Assembly (NCBI RefSeq): GCF_000172635.2
Contig: NC_018632.1
Span: forward strand, 3,906,001-3,970,000
Source: Alteromonas macleodii ATCC 27126
Lineage (GTDB): Bacteria; Pseudomonadota; Gammaproteobacteria; Enterobacterales; Alteromonadaceae
Length of the DNA stretch: 64,000 nt
Direction: 5' to 3'
Shown: in pieces, positions 19,043 through 29,945 of the stretch
How the letters are laid out: each line of letters starts with the position of its first letter
Numbering within the stretch: position 1 is the first letter of the stretch
Program-made: the position numbers and the translations under genes
Notes under the pieces: generated by a model
Database searches by the model: none
Seen by the model: only the letters and a program-made list of their open reading frames with translations
What the model was told of the DNA's origin: nothing

Positions 19043-22000
19043 CTATTTCGCAACCTGCCAAGTGTTGTCAGTGGGTCTCAATACTCCTCGACTTTTAACT
19101 GCAACACCATCCATTAGATGAACAATATTTCTGCTTGCAGCCTCGTTTCTCCAAAGCAGATCAGCTTTTCCATCTCCGTCGTAGTCGCCAATATTCTCAA
19201 TTTGCCAATTAAGCTCTGCAACCTCGTTAATTAGCGTACTCGTTTCTATTTGGCCATCTTTCATCATGAAAGCCCAGTTTCTACCGTCTACTTGGTTTCT
19301 CATTATGATGTCAGCTGTTCCATCGCCGTCTAGGTCGCCGGTACCTGCGATATCCCAATCAGTATTTACGGTTATCAAGCTATATTGACTGTCTATTTCT
19401 CCAGCCTCCATTAACCAGATATAAATAAGGCCAGTATTTTTTCTACGCCAAATAACGTCTTCATCACCATCTCCGTCAACATCTCCTGTACCGACTACTT
19501 GGTAATTCAGGTCTGTTACCCACAATGAAGGCTTACTTGTGCCTATACGCCCGTTTTCCATCAAGTAGAACCAAGTATCGCCTCGCTCTACATTGCGCCA
19601 CATAACATCTCCGATACCATCGGCGTTAAAGTCTCCATTTCCTACTAGCTGCCACGTGCCTGCTGTTACAAAATTAAGAACATAACGCTCTTTTATACTT
19701 GCACCATCCATTAAGTAGACAAAGTTCATGCCGGTATCGCTATTTCTCCAAAAGATGTCTGACTTTCCGTCACCGTCATAATCGCCTAGGCCATCCATCG
19801 TCCATGTATATTCCTGAACAACATTAATTGGCGTTGCTTCTGATATTTGCGTGCCGTCCATTGCCCACAAGAAGTTCCAACCTTTATTGAAACTGCGCCA
19901 TAGTAAGTCTGCATTGCCGTCACCATCTACATCGAATTTAGTTGGCTTGTAACGTGATGGATCAAATGGGAACGCATCATCTTCATCATTTACCCCATCA
20001 TTATCGTCATCTGGGTCGAGTAAGTCAGAGATAAAGTCCCCGTCGTTGTCCAGTGGTGTACTGCCGCTATCTGATGGGTCAGTGTTATTTCTAAACTCAT
20101 CCCAATTTGTGTAACCGTCACCGTCAGCATCACCATCGCTATCGGCTAACAACCAGTTCATCGCGCCTAAATATCTAAGCTCCCACCAGTCAGGAATGTT
20201 GTCACCGTCGCTATCGTGATTAGGAGATGTAACAACGGCAGTGCCCGTAGGTATAACCGTTGAAATCGCCTGCATTAAAACAGGTGATGAGGTAGAACTT
20301 GCCACATAATTACCAATAAGTAACTTACCTGGAGGAAGGTTGTACCCCATGGAAAGTACGTAGTTTAAAGGTGATATGGCACCGCTGTTTAAGCTTCCTA
20401 ATTCCCATCTGCCCCATTCACTACCATCACAAACACCTGAACATCCACCAGCAGTGGTACTGTTTGGATAGCTACTATATTGCGGCGCATTAGAAGTAAC
20501 TCTAACTTCTGCAATTTGGGTAGGACTAGTGACTTCGAGATCAAGATTTACCGTGGCTGTCGACTCACTTGTTATCGGAGTCGTGTACACATTTTCAACA
20601 TCTAGAACGAAAGGCACTTGGTTGTGTATAGCAGTAACAAGGTTGCTTCTGCTTACGCTATCAGCATTGTCCTCGCTAATTATTTCCGCCTCTATTTTCA
20701 TTGTTTGGCCGTTAGTTACCGTAGAGTTCGCTTTCAAGCTAAAAGCTACCGCACCTGAATGACTGGCTTCTATCGTTCCTAAGGGCCAGTAGATTACATT
20801 GCCTATCTTTTCATTTACCCCCGTAGCGCTCTGATAACTGTATCCTTCAGGAATGGTTACCTTCAACAGGGCATTGGGATATGCGGTTGCGCTTGAATTA
20901 CCATAGCTCACTTGAAAGCTTTGAATTTCATTCGCTTTTATTACACTTCGTTGCGAGGAAAGCACCATTTCTAACGGCAGTACAGCTGAGGTTAACAAAG
21001 ATTGTCTAGCAGTTACTTGCAAGTCACCAGAAGCTTCTGTTGCATAAGCAATAATGTCTAAGGGCTCGCCCGATACTGCATTGGTTGTGTAAAAAGGAAT
21101 AGATATAGTTCTAGACTCGCCAGCCTTTAGGGTATCTAAAATCCAGCGACCTCTTTCATGATAGTCACACGCTCCACTGCAGCCCGCTGAAATTCCGGGA
21201 GAGGGGCGTGAATGGTGCAAACGTGTTCCCGTTTGAATATGTAATTGCACATCTGAAATGTCTAAAGCGCCTTCGTTTGCGACCACGAACTTTTGGTAAC
21301 TATATAGGTCTTGCTGGTGTAATGTGCTTGCTCGTGACGCTGTAACAGTTAACTTCACGTCTTCTTTAATTACTATGCTATCTGCAGAGCGTTGAACACG
21401 TTCAGTGCTATTGTATACCGCAGCTTCTAGTGAAATTGGCGTACCTTCAGTAAGCTCTGTATCCACGTCGAAGTACGCATAGTGCATACCTCCATCGCCA
21501 GGATTTACTGTTCCCAAATTCCATTGTAGCTGGCCATTTGCGATAAACGCACCGTCGCTCCCTGAAACAAAAGTAAGGTTTTCTGGAATAGGTAATTTCA
21601 ACATAACGTCGGTGTACGCATCGCTACCTAATTGCCCGTACGTAATCTCGTAGCGCACACGCTCGCCTACAGCAACTTGTTGCTTATCTGAAACAAGTGA
21701 TAACTGCATATCATTATCACTCTTAGCAACAAACGTAGGTTGTAGCGTTAAGTTATATGATTTCGTAGCATCGTCTACATGAAGCTGAATTTCTAAAGGC
21801 TCACCCTTTGTAATTTGATTGTAATAGATAGGAACAACAACAAAGCGTGACTCACCGGCGCCAATTACAGGAAATGTCCACCTTGCCCATTCACCAGAAT
21901 CGCAAGCCCCTGAACAACCGCCTGTAATACCTGGCATAGGTAGTGTAAAGGCTGTTCTTGATGGCACCATCATAGATAAGTTGAGCTCACTGATGTCTAA

Positions 22001-23643
22001 TGCACCTTTGTTAGCAACTAGCACTTTTACAAAGGTCAATTCACTTTCTTGGCTCATATCATTTTGTATAGTGGCAATAACGTCTAGGTTTAGCGTTCCA
22101 TTAATAACAACAGAGTCTGTAGAGCGCTGAACCCAGTTCTCATCTTGAAGTATTGCTTCTGTTTTTACGATGTGACCGTTAGATAGAGGTGAAGAAGGCT
22201 TGATTTCTACGAACCGTGTTCCACCAATAGCAGGGTTTATTGTACCTAAACTCCACTCTACGTTTGAGCCAACTACCGCTCCACCGTCGCTACTTGAAAC
22301 GTAATCAAATCCCTCGGGGATAGAAAAAAGCAACTTTATAGGCGTGTAAGCGCTAGTGGCTTGGTTTCCATAAGTAATTTGATACTTAATAGATTCGTTG
22401 TTGGCCGTAATTCCTTTAGTTGGAGAGATAATTAAATCGACTGTTGATTCGTTTGCGCGAATAACCGTAGGGCGCGTTCCTAGAAAGTATTCTCCGCTGC
22501 CCGTAAACACTTGAACTAAGCTTTCAATTGGCTCTCCAGAATCGGCATTGGTATTATAAATGGGCACAGTTATTACTTTCGACTCGCCAGCACCAATGGC
22601 TCCTAATTCCCACCGGCCCCACTCAGACGAGTCACATGCACCACTGCAACCACCATTTATGGAGGGCCTAGCCAGAGTATGTGCAGTTCCCGGCGCGACC
22701 ATGGAAAAAAGGCTTACCCCGGGCACAGCCACACTGCTGTTATTACTAACAATATAACGCATCACATTATAAGATCCCTCTTGCCAATAATCATTATTAG
22801 CACTTACCGTTAAGCTTAATTGCGGCAAGTTACTTGTCACCACCGCATCTTCCGAAGTGGCAATAGCATTAGAGCCATTGAAAAACTGTGCACTTACTTC
22901 ATCCACTTTGCCATTTGAAGACGAACCGGACTTTTCAAAGTAAATAGATACTTGTTACCAATATCTGGGTTCAATGCAGGTAAGGTCCATACGATTTTAT
23001 TGTTGGAAACCGTGCCGTTATGAGAGGCAGACACAAAACTCATTCCAGCAGGAATATTCACTTCCATCGAAGGTGAGGCGATGCCCGTGTTACCCACATT
23101 TCCATAGGAGATCTCAAAATCCACATTCTCGTTGGCAGATACAACTTGTGAATTGGCAGCGACGTGCAGTGCGACAGATGGAGAGTTGTTGATTGTTGAA
23201 GGTTTTAGCACTTCGAGCGTATTGGACTGCCCTGAATACGTTACACTGGTTGTTAACGTGCGTTCGTCGCCAGTTGATAGGTTAGAAGAGTAAACAGGGA
23301 GCGTGACCACTTTAAAAGCGCCTGGGGCTAAGTCACCAAATTCCCATCTAGCAGTTTCTGTGTAATCACAAACGCCGCTACACCCGCCAGATATCGAGGG
23401 TAATGGATTCCTAAAAAATGTGTTTTCGCCAACGTTTACGTAAAGAGTAACGTCACTTTTTGTAGAGCTTGAATCATTTGAAATAATTATCTTGTGGTAG
23501 ACGTAACCACCTGTTGAAGCTTTGTCAGTTGTTTTTGTAACGCTTAATGTCATGGCACTTGCCATTGACGATATCATCATCAAGAAAGCGCTATAAAATA
23601 ATATAGCTATGTTTATTTTAGGTTTGTAGTTACCGCAGTCCAT
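19043..23643 (-). pseudogene. Giant secreted DUF11-like / TSP3 / VCBS-propeller surface protein, split by an apparent frameshift
   Basis: Two overlapping frames (ATG at 23643 to a stop at 22894, then onward to 19043) form one gene of ~1533 residues. The break is near 22925, where one missing G in CCGG would join LKSP to SSSNGKVDEV. It has an N-terminal signal peptide (ending SMASA), then about ten DUF11/CARDB-like beta modules. Five copies of a GCSGxCD...RW motif with paired cysteines lie in alternate modules. They are followed by Asp-rich thrombospondin type 3 calcium repeats and a ~300-residue seven-unit VCBS/FG-GAP propeller (DxDGDGxxD) almost the same as in two other proteins here. It is probably a cell-surface or secreted adhesin-like protein. 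It is divergent from the XRE/TPR regulator. Confidence 0.75.
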
Positions 23644-23901
23644 GTGTCACCCGCCTTAATATTGCATTGAATTTGATTATTAATCGGAATTTAAGGGAAA
23701 CTTAGAATTGAGCCGAGCTAGCCCTCTCACCTAGAAGATTTCCCTCTCTGTAAAATGAGCGGGTAACTACCAAAAGCACACCTGCTCACTTTTCAAACAA
23801 TACAGTTTTTGATACTTTAAGGAATACGTAGTTAGCAGTACTTAGCCGTAAATAAAGACATTTAAGAATTTCTGTAATGCCAGTAGAAAAGGATTTGAGA
23901 A

Positions 23902-26007
23902 ATGGCTACAAGAAAGCGGGTTAGAGGTGTTATCGCGTCACGAAATAAACTTGAAGTAGCAATGCTTAATGCAGGCATTCGTTCTCAGTCTGAACTTGCC
24001 AAGCTTATTGCAGAAAAAGAAAACATCAACTCCCCTCCTAGAGACCTGGTTAATAGAACTTTTCGTCAAACAAGAGTTTCTCACCAAACTATTACTCGCA
24101 TCGCCACTGTTCTGGATGTCCCCCCTCATTCGCTATTTCTTACTCAAGATGAGTTAGAGTCTGAGGAGGAATTAAACCCAGTGACGGTGACTGAAGAGGC
24201 TATTCATAACGATAAATCAGAACCTCTAAGTAAAGATTTAGAAGACGATTTAGATACCTCCGAAGAAAACGTACATGAAAACCTAATTCCACCTTCCCCT
24301 CCGCCAACTTCTCCAACAACTGCAGTTAAAACTCCAAGAAACGCAGGAACGCTACGTCACACTTATATCGTGGCTTTTTTTATTATCTCTGCCGCACTTA
24401 TTTCGTTAACTTCACTCTGGAATCCTAGCGAAAATACCGTCGATTCAGTTACAACGCCTTTAGCGAAAGTACAGTCATTAATGATCATAAAAGGAACCAG
24501 CGAATTAGAAAAAGAGCTTGCTAGAAAATTGACCAAAAGGCTAAAGAAAGGCTTCACAATATCCTCCGTTTCTATATCTGACATTGCAGCGAATGACTCG
24601 CCATATTCGTTAGCCGAGAACTATAATGTTGATTTAGTCATCTCATTAGAATTGGTTGAAAAGGGTATATTTAAGGCGCTTTTGGGCTTCGCTTACACCA
24701 CTGCAAACAAAACTTTGCTCGCATCTTTGATAGACAGCGAAACTATCGTTACAGAAAAAACTATTGATAAATCCTCTGCCAAACTAGAAAGCGCCCTAAA
24801 ACAGTATTTAGCTGCACCTGAATACTCTTATAAGGGATTAGACGAAACTAATGCGAAGAACTATGTTTCTAGTCAAGCATTGCTTCACAAAGGCCTAAAC
24901 GAAGGTAATGTTAACGCTGCTCTTGAGAAGACTCACCTTATATTAGCTGCTGCGCCAAAAAATCCATTGGTCTTAGCTCAACTTTGTAATTTGTATGCTC
25001 AAAAGATGTATTTAACAGCGGATGACAACTATTTAGTACACGCCACCGATGCTTGCAACCGGGCTAGCGAGCAAGCCAAAGATAAACCGGAAGTGTTATT
25101 TTCATTGGCACAAAAAAGTCGTCGAGAGAACGACATCGAGTCTGCAATCGCTTATTACTTAGAAGTTTTAAAAGTAAGTCCTAATTATTCTTCCGCATAT
25201 GTAGGCCTTACAGAGAGTTACTTAAAGAAATTTTTGATGACTAAAGATTCTGAAGCCATGTCGTTAGCTAAAGAAAATATTGTTAAAGCAAGTAGATTGG
25301 CCCACAACGATTGGATGATTCCATTCATTGAAGCCCGCTTACATTATTACGAAGGTAACGCTTCACTTGCCTTAAAAAAATTCGAAGAGAGTAAAGATAT
25401 TGAGGTCACTCAAAACGTTTTAGGTAACTTAGGCAGTATTTATTTTTGCAACGGAAACATTGAGGCCGCCTTTCAAAACTATAAAGCAATGGAACACGAA
25501 TTTGGAGCCTCCAACATTTCAGACCACCTATTAGCAACCGCCAGCTTTTACATGCAGAAATACGACGACGCTATAGAATACAATCTAAAAAGCCTTGAAG
25601 CTATGGCAGACTCAAATAGTAATGGCCTTTATCCAATTTGGATTAATTTGGGAGATTCATATTTAGCTAAGGGTATGAAACAAGAAGCAATGGGTGCCTA
25701 TGAACAAGCGGTTAAGATTTCACAAAGATCTGACCAAAACACCACGGTGATAGTTGATCAGTTATACGCTTACCTTCACATTTCCAGAATCAATCATACG
25801 TTTGAAACAGAATCGGTAAAGATGGGAATTCGTGACGAGTTAAGCAGCATTGAAAGCCAAGTTTCCGACCCTGGAGCGAAGTTTCGTTCAATGGTCATAT
25901 GGGCTTATTTAGGAGAAAAAGAGAAAGCGCGCAGCATTCAAAAAGTGCTTACTGCGCAATGTAAAGGTCTAGCTAAATATCCAGGGGTGGAAAAGATTCT
26001 AAATTGA
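23902..26007 (+). CDS. Membrane-spanning regulator: XRE-like HTH, TM helix, TPR domain
   Basis: The protein has 701 residues. Residues ~14-80 form a helix-turn-helix of XRE type (SQSELAKLIAEKE, then HQTITRIATVLDVPP). An acidic, Pro-rich linker follows, then one membrane helix at ~154-173, then a periplasmic part. That part has a ~130-residue alpha/beta segment and six or more TPR-like repeats to the end. This inside-out layout resembles ToxR/CadC one-component regulators, but with an XRE rather than a winged HTH. The ATG has AAGGA at good spacing. It is divergent from the giant surface protein gene with 258 bases between, so it may control that gene (inference). Confidence 0.75.
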   Translation: MATRKRVRGVIASRNKLEVAMLNAGIRSQSELAKLIAEKENINSPPRDLVNRTFRQTRVSHQTITRIATVLDVPPHSLFLTQDELESEEELNPVTVTEEAIHNDKSEPLSKDLEDDLDTSEENVHENLIPPSPPPTSPTTAVKTPRNAGTLRHTYIVAFFIISAALISLTSLWNPSENTVDSVTTPLAKVQSLMIIKGTSELEKELARKLTKRLKKGFTISSVSISDIAANDSPYSLAENYNVDLVISLELVEKGIFKALLGFAYTTANKTLLASLIDSETIVTEKTIDKSSAKLESALKQYLAAPEYSYKGLDETNAKNYVSSQALLHKGLNEGNVNAALEKTHLILAAAPKNPLVLAQLCNLYAQKMYLTADDNYLVHATDACNRASEQAKDKPEVLFSLAQKSRRENDIESAIAYYLEVLKVSPNYSSAYVGLTESYLKKFLMTKDSEAMSLAKENIVKASRLAHNDWMIPFIEARLHYYEGNASLALKKFEESKDIEVTQNVLGNLGSIYFCNGNIEAAFQNYKAMEHEFGASNISDHLLATASFYMQKYDDAIEYNLKSLEAMADSNSNGLYPIWINLGDSYLAKGMKQEAMGAYEQAVKISQRSDQNTTVIVDQLYAYLHISRINHTFETESVKMGIRDELSSIESQVSDPGAKFRSMVIWAYLGEKEKARSIQKVLTAQCKGLAKYPGVEKILN

Positions 26008-26008
26008 G

Positions 26009-27781
26009 CTACGGCTCTAGGTAGTACTCTAGCCACTCGCGTTCCGAGGAATTAAGCTTACTTTGCTCAGGTTGCCGTAACATTTCTTTGTTCCACTGCT
26101 CGTAAAGTTTTTTCAACTCTTCGGCTTTAACTGGCATCATTGATATTAAGTTATTTTGGTTAGATTCTTCCTTGGTTAAGTCAAACAAGAATTCGTGTTC
26201 TGAACCCATTTTTAAATACTTGTAATTGCCCAGGCGAACTGCCGACTGATTCCAAAACCGCCAAAACAGAGGGCGGTTCGCAAGCCCACTGATATCAGAA
26301 CCTTGGGTAGGAAAAATATCAACTCCGTCTAGTTCCGATAACGTGCTCTCGGCTGCTCCTGCTGCTTTTATCGCTGAATATAGAACATCTAAACTTATTA
26401 CTGGTTCTTCTATGACGGTATTACCTTGAATTTCATTTGGCCACTGAATAATAAAGGGTACTTTAATCCCCCCATCTGTAAGCATTCCTTTTTCACCAAG
26501 CAGAGGGGTATTGAGTGAGCCATTCCACGCCTCGTTTTCAGAAACTGGTGCATCAGTAAAGTCAAGGCCTACAGGTGCACCATTATCACTAATAAAAGTA
26601 ATTATCGTATTTTCTAATATACCGTGCTTTTCAAGCTGCGAAACTATTTGACCTACACCAGTATCCACAGCATACATCATCGCCAGCGCGTACCTACGAC
26701 GAACAGAATCATTCTCTGGGAATAGTGATAAATAGTCATCTGTAGCCGCTAGAGGAACATGGGGTGCGTAATGAGCAACGTGAAGATAAAACGGTTCGTC
26801 GTAGTTCATCTCTATGAACTGAGTAGCTGCATCTGATACAACATCAAGTCTGTAGTCAGTGTTATTTACCCACCCTAACTTCGTTTCATTACCTTTTAAA
26901 TCAAAGTTAGCCCAATATCGGTTTGCATAACCGAAATAATTATATTGATAACCCATAGAGGAAGGGTAAAACTGTTCTTTAACGGACGAGGGTAACTTCC
27001 CTGGGTTGAACTGTTCAATGGGCGTATTTGGGTAGTTTTCTCTGAACCATGGCTTTGAATTTTGATCGATCTCTAAATGCCATTTTCCTACTAACCCCGT
27101 AGTATATCCAAGTTCAGAAAATCGTTGACCCATAGTGACAACGTTGTTTGGTATGGGGGTATACCGGTTGTCGTCCACACCGAAACGTTGTTGATAAACA
27201 CCTGTTATCATTGCGGCTCGAGATGGAGTACATTGGGGCGCTGTTATATATCCGTTCGTAAATAACGCCCCCCTAGCAGCAAGTTTATCTATATTAGGGG
27301 TTTCAATATCGTTAACAATATTATGAGCACCTACATCGGCGTATCCCTGATCATCGGTAAAAACAACGACTAAATTAGGCTTGGAAGGAACTATTAGAGT
27401 CTTAGCATCTATACTAAATTCAACGCCAGACTCTGTTAGTAATTTAGCTGTAATGGTAAGAGGTGTTCGCTTTCTTACTTGTGGAGCGACAAAACTAAAA
27501 ACACCTTCACCCGTTTTTTGTATATTGGGAGTAATAGTTAAGGAAGAGCTCCACGACTGCACTGTAAGATTTGGTGCGCCATTACTCTTCGTTGATGCCA
27601 AAGTCAGATTGATGCTCTGGTCAGATTTGATTTCTACAGGTAAGGTAAAAGAATACGAGTCCTTTAAGTCTTGTTGACTAGACGAATCATTAGAGAGATT
27701 ACTCTCTGAATCACCGCCTCCGCATGAGATAATTGCTACTAATGCAACGACTAATAACCCACAACTTTTGATGACTGCCAT
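26009..27781 (-). CDS. Lipoprotein sulfatase (type I, formylglycine)
   Basis: The protein has 590 residues. A lipoprotein signal peptide ends at Cys20 (AIISC-GGG). An extra beta domain of about 110 residues comes before the sulfatase fold, which starts at NLVVVFTDDQGYADVG with two metal-binding Asp residues at 143-144. The active-site signature is CTPSRAAMITG, with Cys184 as the residue turned into formylglycine. It needs a formylglycine-generating enzyme from elsewhere in the genome. It probably removes sulfate from an algal or self-made polysaccharide outside the cytoplasm. It lies 18 bases after the VCBS gene at 27800 with no terminator between, so the two are probably co-transcribed. Confidence 0.9.
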   Translation of the reverse strand: MAVIKSCGLLVVALVAIISCGGGDSESNLSNDSSSQQDLKDSYSFTLPVEIKSDQSINLTLASTKSNGAPNLTVQSWSSSLTITPNIQKTGEGVFSFVAPQVRKRTPLTITAKLLTESGVEFSIDAKTLIVPSKPNLVVVFTDDQGYADVGAHNIVNDIETPNIDKLAARGALFTNGYITAPQCTPSRAAMITGVYQQRFGVDDNRYTPIPNNVVTMGQRFSELGYTTGLVGKWHLEIDQNSKPWFRENYPNTPIEQFNPGKLPSSVKEQFYPSSMGYQYNYFGYANRYWANFDLKGNETKLGWVNNTDYRLDVVSDAATQFIEMNYDEPFYLHVAHYAPHVPLAATDDYLSLFPENDSVRRRYALAMMYAVDTGVGQIVSQLEKHGILENTIITFISDNGAPVGLDFTDAPVSENEAWNGSLNTPLLGEKGMLTDGGIKVPFIIQWPNEIQGNTVIEEPVISLDVLYSAIKAAGAAESTLSELDGVDIFPTQGSDISGLANRPLFWRFWNQSAVRLGNYKYLKMGSEHEFLFDLTKEESNQNNLISMMPVKAEELKKLYEQWNKEMLRQPEQSKLNSSEREWLEYYLEP

Positions 27782-27799
27782 AAATATCCCTAATGACTA

Positions 27800-29896
27800 C
27801 TACTTTGCTACTTGCCAATTATTATCTGTTGGCCTCAAAACACCGCGACTTTTAACTGCTGTGCCATCCATCAAATGAACGAGGTTTCTACCAGCAGTTT
27901 TGTTTCTCCAAAGAAAATCTACCTTACCATCTCCGTCATAATCACCCATATTACTGATTTGCCAACTAAGGTCTGAAACTTGATTTATGAGTGAGCTCGT
28001 TAACACTTGCCCGCTGTTCATCATATATACCCAGTTTCTTCCATCAACCTGGTTTCTCATTATTATGTCGTCTGTTTCATCGCCATTTAAATCCCCCGCG
28101 CCGACAATTTCCCAGTTCAGGCTTACTACTCTTAAACTATATTTTGAAGCAATACTTCCATTTTCCATTATCCAAATATAAATAAGACCAGTGTTGAGCT
28201 GACGCCAAATGATGTCATCATCTCCGTCCCCATCTATATCTCCAGTCACTGCTACTTTGAAATTTAAGTCCGTCACCCAAAGTGAGGGCTTACTTGTTGC
28301 AATAAGACCATTTCCCATCAAGTAAAACCACGTGTCTCCACGTTCAACATTTCTCCACATGACGTCACCTACGCCATCTCCATTGAAATCTCCGTTTCCT
28401 ACTAACTGCCATGTTTCTGCTGTGACGAAATTGAGAACATAGCGATTTTTAATGCTCGCGCCATTCATCAGATAAACGAAATTCATTCCAGATTCGCTGT
28501 CTCGCCAAAAAATATCTGACTTTCCATCACCGTCGTAATCGCCTAATCCATCCATTGCCCACGTGTATTCTTGTACTACGTTAATCGGAGAAGCTTTAGC
28601 AACTGAAGTGCCATCCATTGTCCATAAGAAGTTCCAACCTTTAGCGAAGCTGCGCCAAAGAAGATCTGACTTGCCATCAGCGTTTACGTCTTGATTAGAT
28701 GCACTCCTAATAACGGTAAAGCGGTCATCGTAACCTTCACCAGGACCGAATGTATCCCAGCTATTGTGGGAAAGGTCTGATAAAGGGAACAGGTTTATTC
28801 TCCACGGGCCGCCGGTAATCTTTTTAGGGAGGGTTATAATGGCTTGCCAGGTTCCGTCGTAAATATCACCATCAATCAAAGAAACACTGGCAAAACCAGA
28901 AGTTGCATCATTAATCAAACTAGAAGCACTCAGTAATGGCGTCTCCAAGCCCGAATCGACGTCTCTTAAGTGCATAGTAACTGAGATTGTATCGGCTCCC
29001 TGTGTAACGTTTGCTACGCGTTTATCAACCGAAAAACTTAGAAGCTCTGGCGGAGTTTTATCATCATTTTGAGAAATGACCTCAAAGGTAGAGCTAAATT
29101 CCTCACCAGGGCCAAAACCAGTAGAGTTTCCTGCTTCGTCACTTAGAGGAAACAATACTACTTCCCACGATCCCTCTTGCGAATTTTTTGGAATTGTTAG
29201 TACAGCTTGCCAAATACCATCGTTTTTGTTTCCCGACAAAAGTGAAACATTCGCAAACCCTGCTGAAGCGTCGCCGTCTATACTTCTAGCGGTAACTTTC
29301 GGTGTTTCAACCCCAGTTCCAGTATCGGTAACCCTCATTCTTACCGATAAATTAGCTGCACTTTCAAACACATTTACAGAAGTGCTTGATAATGAAAACT
29401 CTTGTAGCTTAGGTGCGGTATCGTCTGTGGTGTTGGAAATAACGGTGAAAGAAGCGTCATACTCATCTCCCGGTCCAAACCGTCCCCATGAATTAAATAC
29501 TAGGTCAGATACCGGAAAAATGGTTACTTTCCACTGGCCAGAAGGAGAGCCAGCACTGACCGTGATAATTGCCTTCCAAACTCCATCTTCAATACTTCCA
29601 GAATGAAGTGACACTTCCGCAAAACCTGTAGAGCCTTCATTATCAATGCCGCTAGCTGATACAAGAGGTGCTTCAACTCCACTTGGGTCTTTTAAACCAA
29701 TAAACACTTCCACTGTTTGGGATGCAGTAGTGACATCAACAATTCGAGAGGTTAACGAAAAAGATGTGAGCTCCGGAGGTTCTAAATCTTCAGCCCATGA
29801 GGAAACCGCCAAAAAATTAAAAAATAAACATACCGACAGTATTTTATATATTTCCTTTGCTCTAGCGCGTTTCACTACGGTCACTTCCTTGTACAT
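27800..29896 (-). CDS. Secreted protein with three Ig-like repeats and a VCBS propeller
   Basis: The protein has up to 698 residues, with a signal peptide ending at SSWAED. Three tandem ~120-residue beta modules follow, each with the same pattern (PxLxxFSLxxxxVxV, then DGxWxAxITxP, then FGPGxEYxxxFTV). From ~402 to the end is the seven-unit VCBS/FG-GAP propeller shared with two neighbours. The ATG at 29896 has a weak ribosome site, while a GTG seven codons later is preceded by AAGGAA, so the true start may be 29875. It is probably secreted or bound to the cell surface and co-transcribed with the sulfatase gene downstream. No function is assigned beyond binding or scaffolding. Confidence 0.75.
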   Translation of the reverse strand: MYKEVTVVKRARAKEIYKILSVCLFFNFLAVSSWAEDLEPPELTSFSLTSRIVDVTTASQTVEVFIGLKDPSGVEAPLVSASGIDNEGSTGFAEVSLHSGSIEDGVWKAIITVSAGSPSGQWKVTIFPVSDLVFNSWGRFGPGDEYDASFTVISNTTDDTAPKLQEFSLSSTSVNVFESAANLSVRMRVTDTGTGVETPKVTARSIDGDASAGFANVSLLSGNKNDGIWQAVLTIPKNSQEGSWEVVLFPLSDEAGNSTGFGPGEEFSSTFEVISQNDDKTPPELLSFSVDKRVANVTQGADTISVTMHLRDVDSGLETPLLSASSLINDATSGFASVSLIDGDIYDGTWQAIITLPKKITGGPWRINLFPLSDLSHNSWDTFGPGEGYDDRFTVIRSASNQDVNADGKSDLLWRSFAKGWNFLWTMDGTSVAKASPINVVQEYTWAMDGLGDYDGDGKSDIFWRDSESGMNFVYLMNGASIKNRYVLNFVTAETWQLVGNGDFNGDGVGDVMWRNVERGDTWFYLMGNGLIATSKPSLWVTDLNFKVAVTGDIDGDGDDDIIWRQLNTGLIYIWIMENGSIASKYSLRVVSLNWEIVGAGDLNGDETDDIIMRNQVDGRNWVYMMNSGQVLTSSLINQVSDLSWQISNMGDYDGDGKVDFLWRNKTAGRNLVHLMDGTAVKSRGVLRPTDNNWQVAK

Positions 29897-29914
29897 TGAG
29901 TTTTCGAAAGATTA

Positions 29915-29940
29915 AAAAAGAGAGCATATGCTCTCTTTTT
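29915..29940. terminator. Perfect palindromic terminator
   Basis: AAAAAGAGAGCAT is followed by its exact reverse complement, giving a 26-base perfect palindrome with A and T runs. It lies six bases past the stop of the gene at 29946 on the minus strand and separates it from the 27800-29896 gene. Confidence 0.85.
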
Positions 29941-29945
29941 AACGT

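Noticed and set aside
22894..22906. Overlapping pair of two independent surface protein genes
   Set aside because: The second frame has no start with a ribosome site (first codon GTG inside the module), and the module sequence continues across the break in line with the other DUF11-like repeats.
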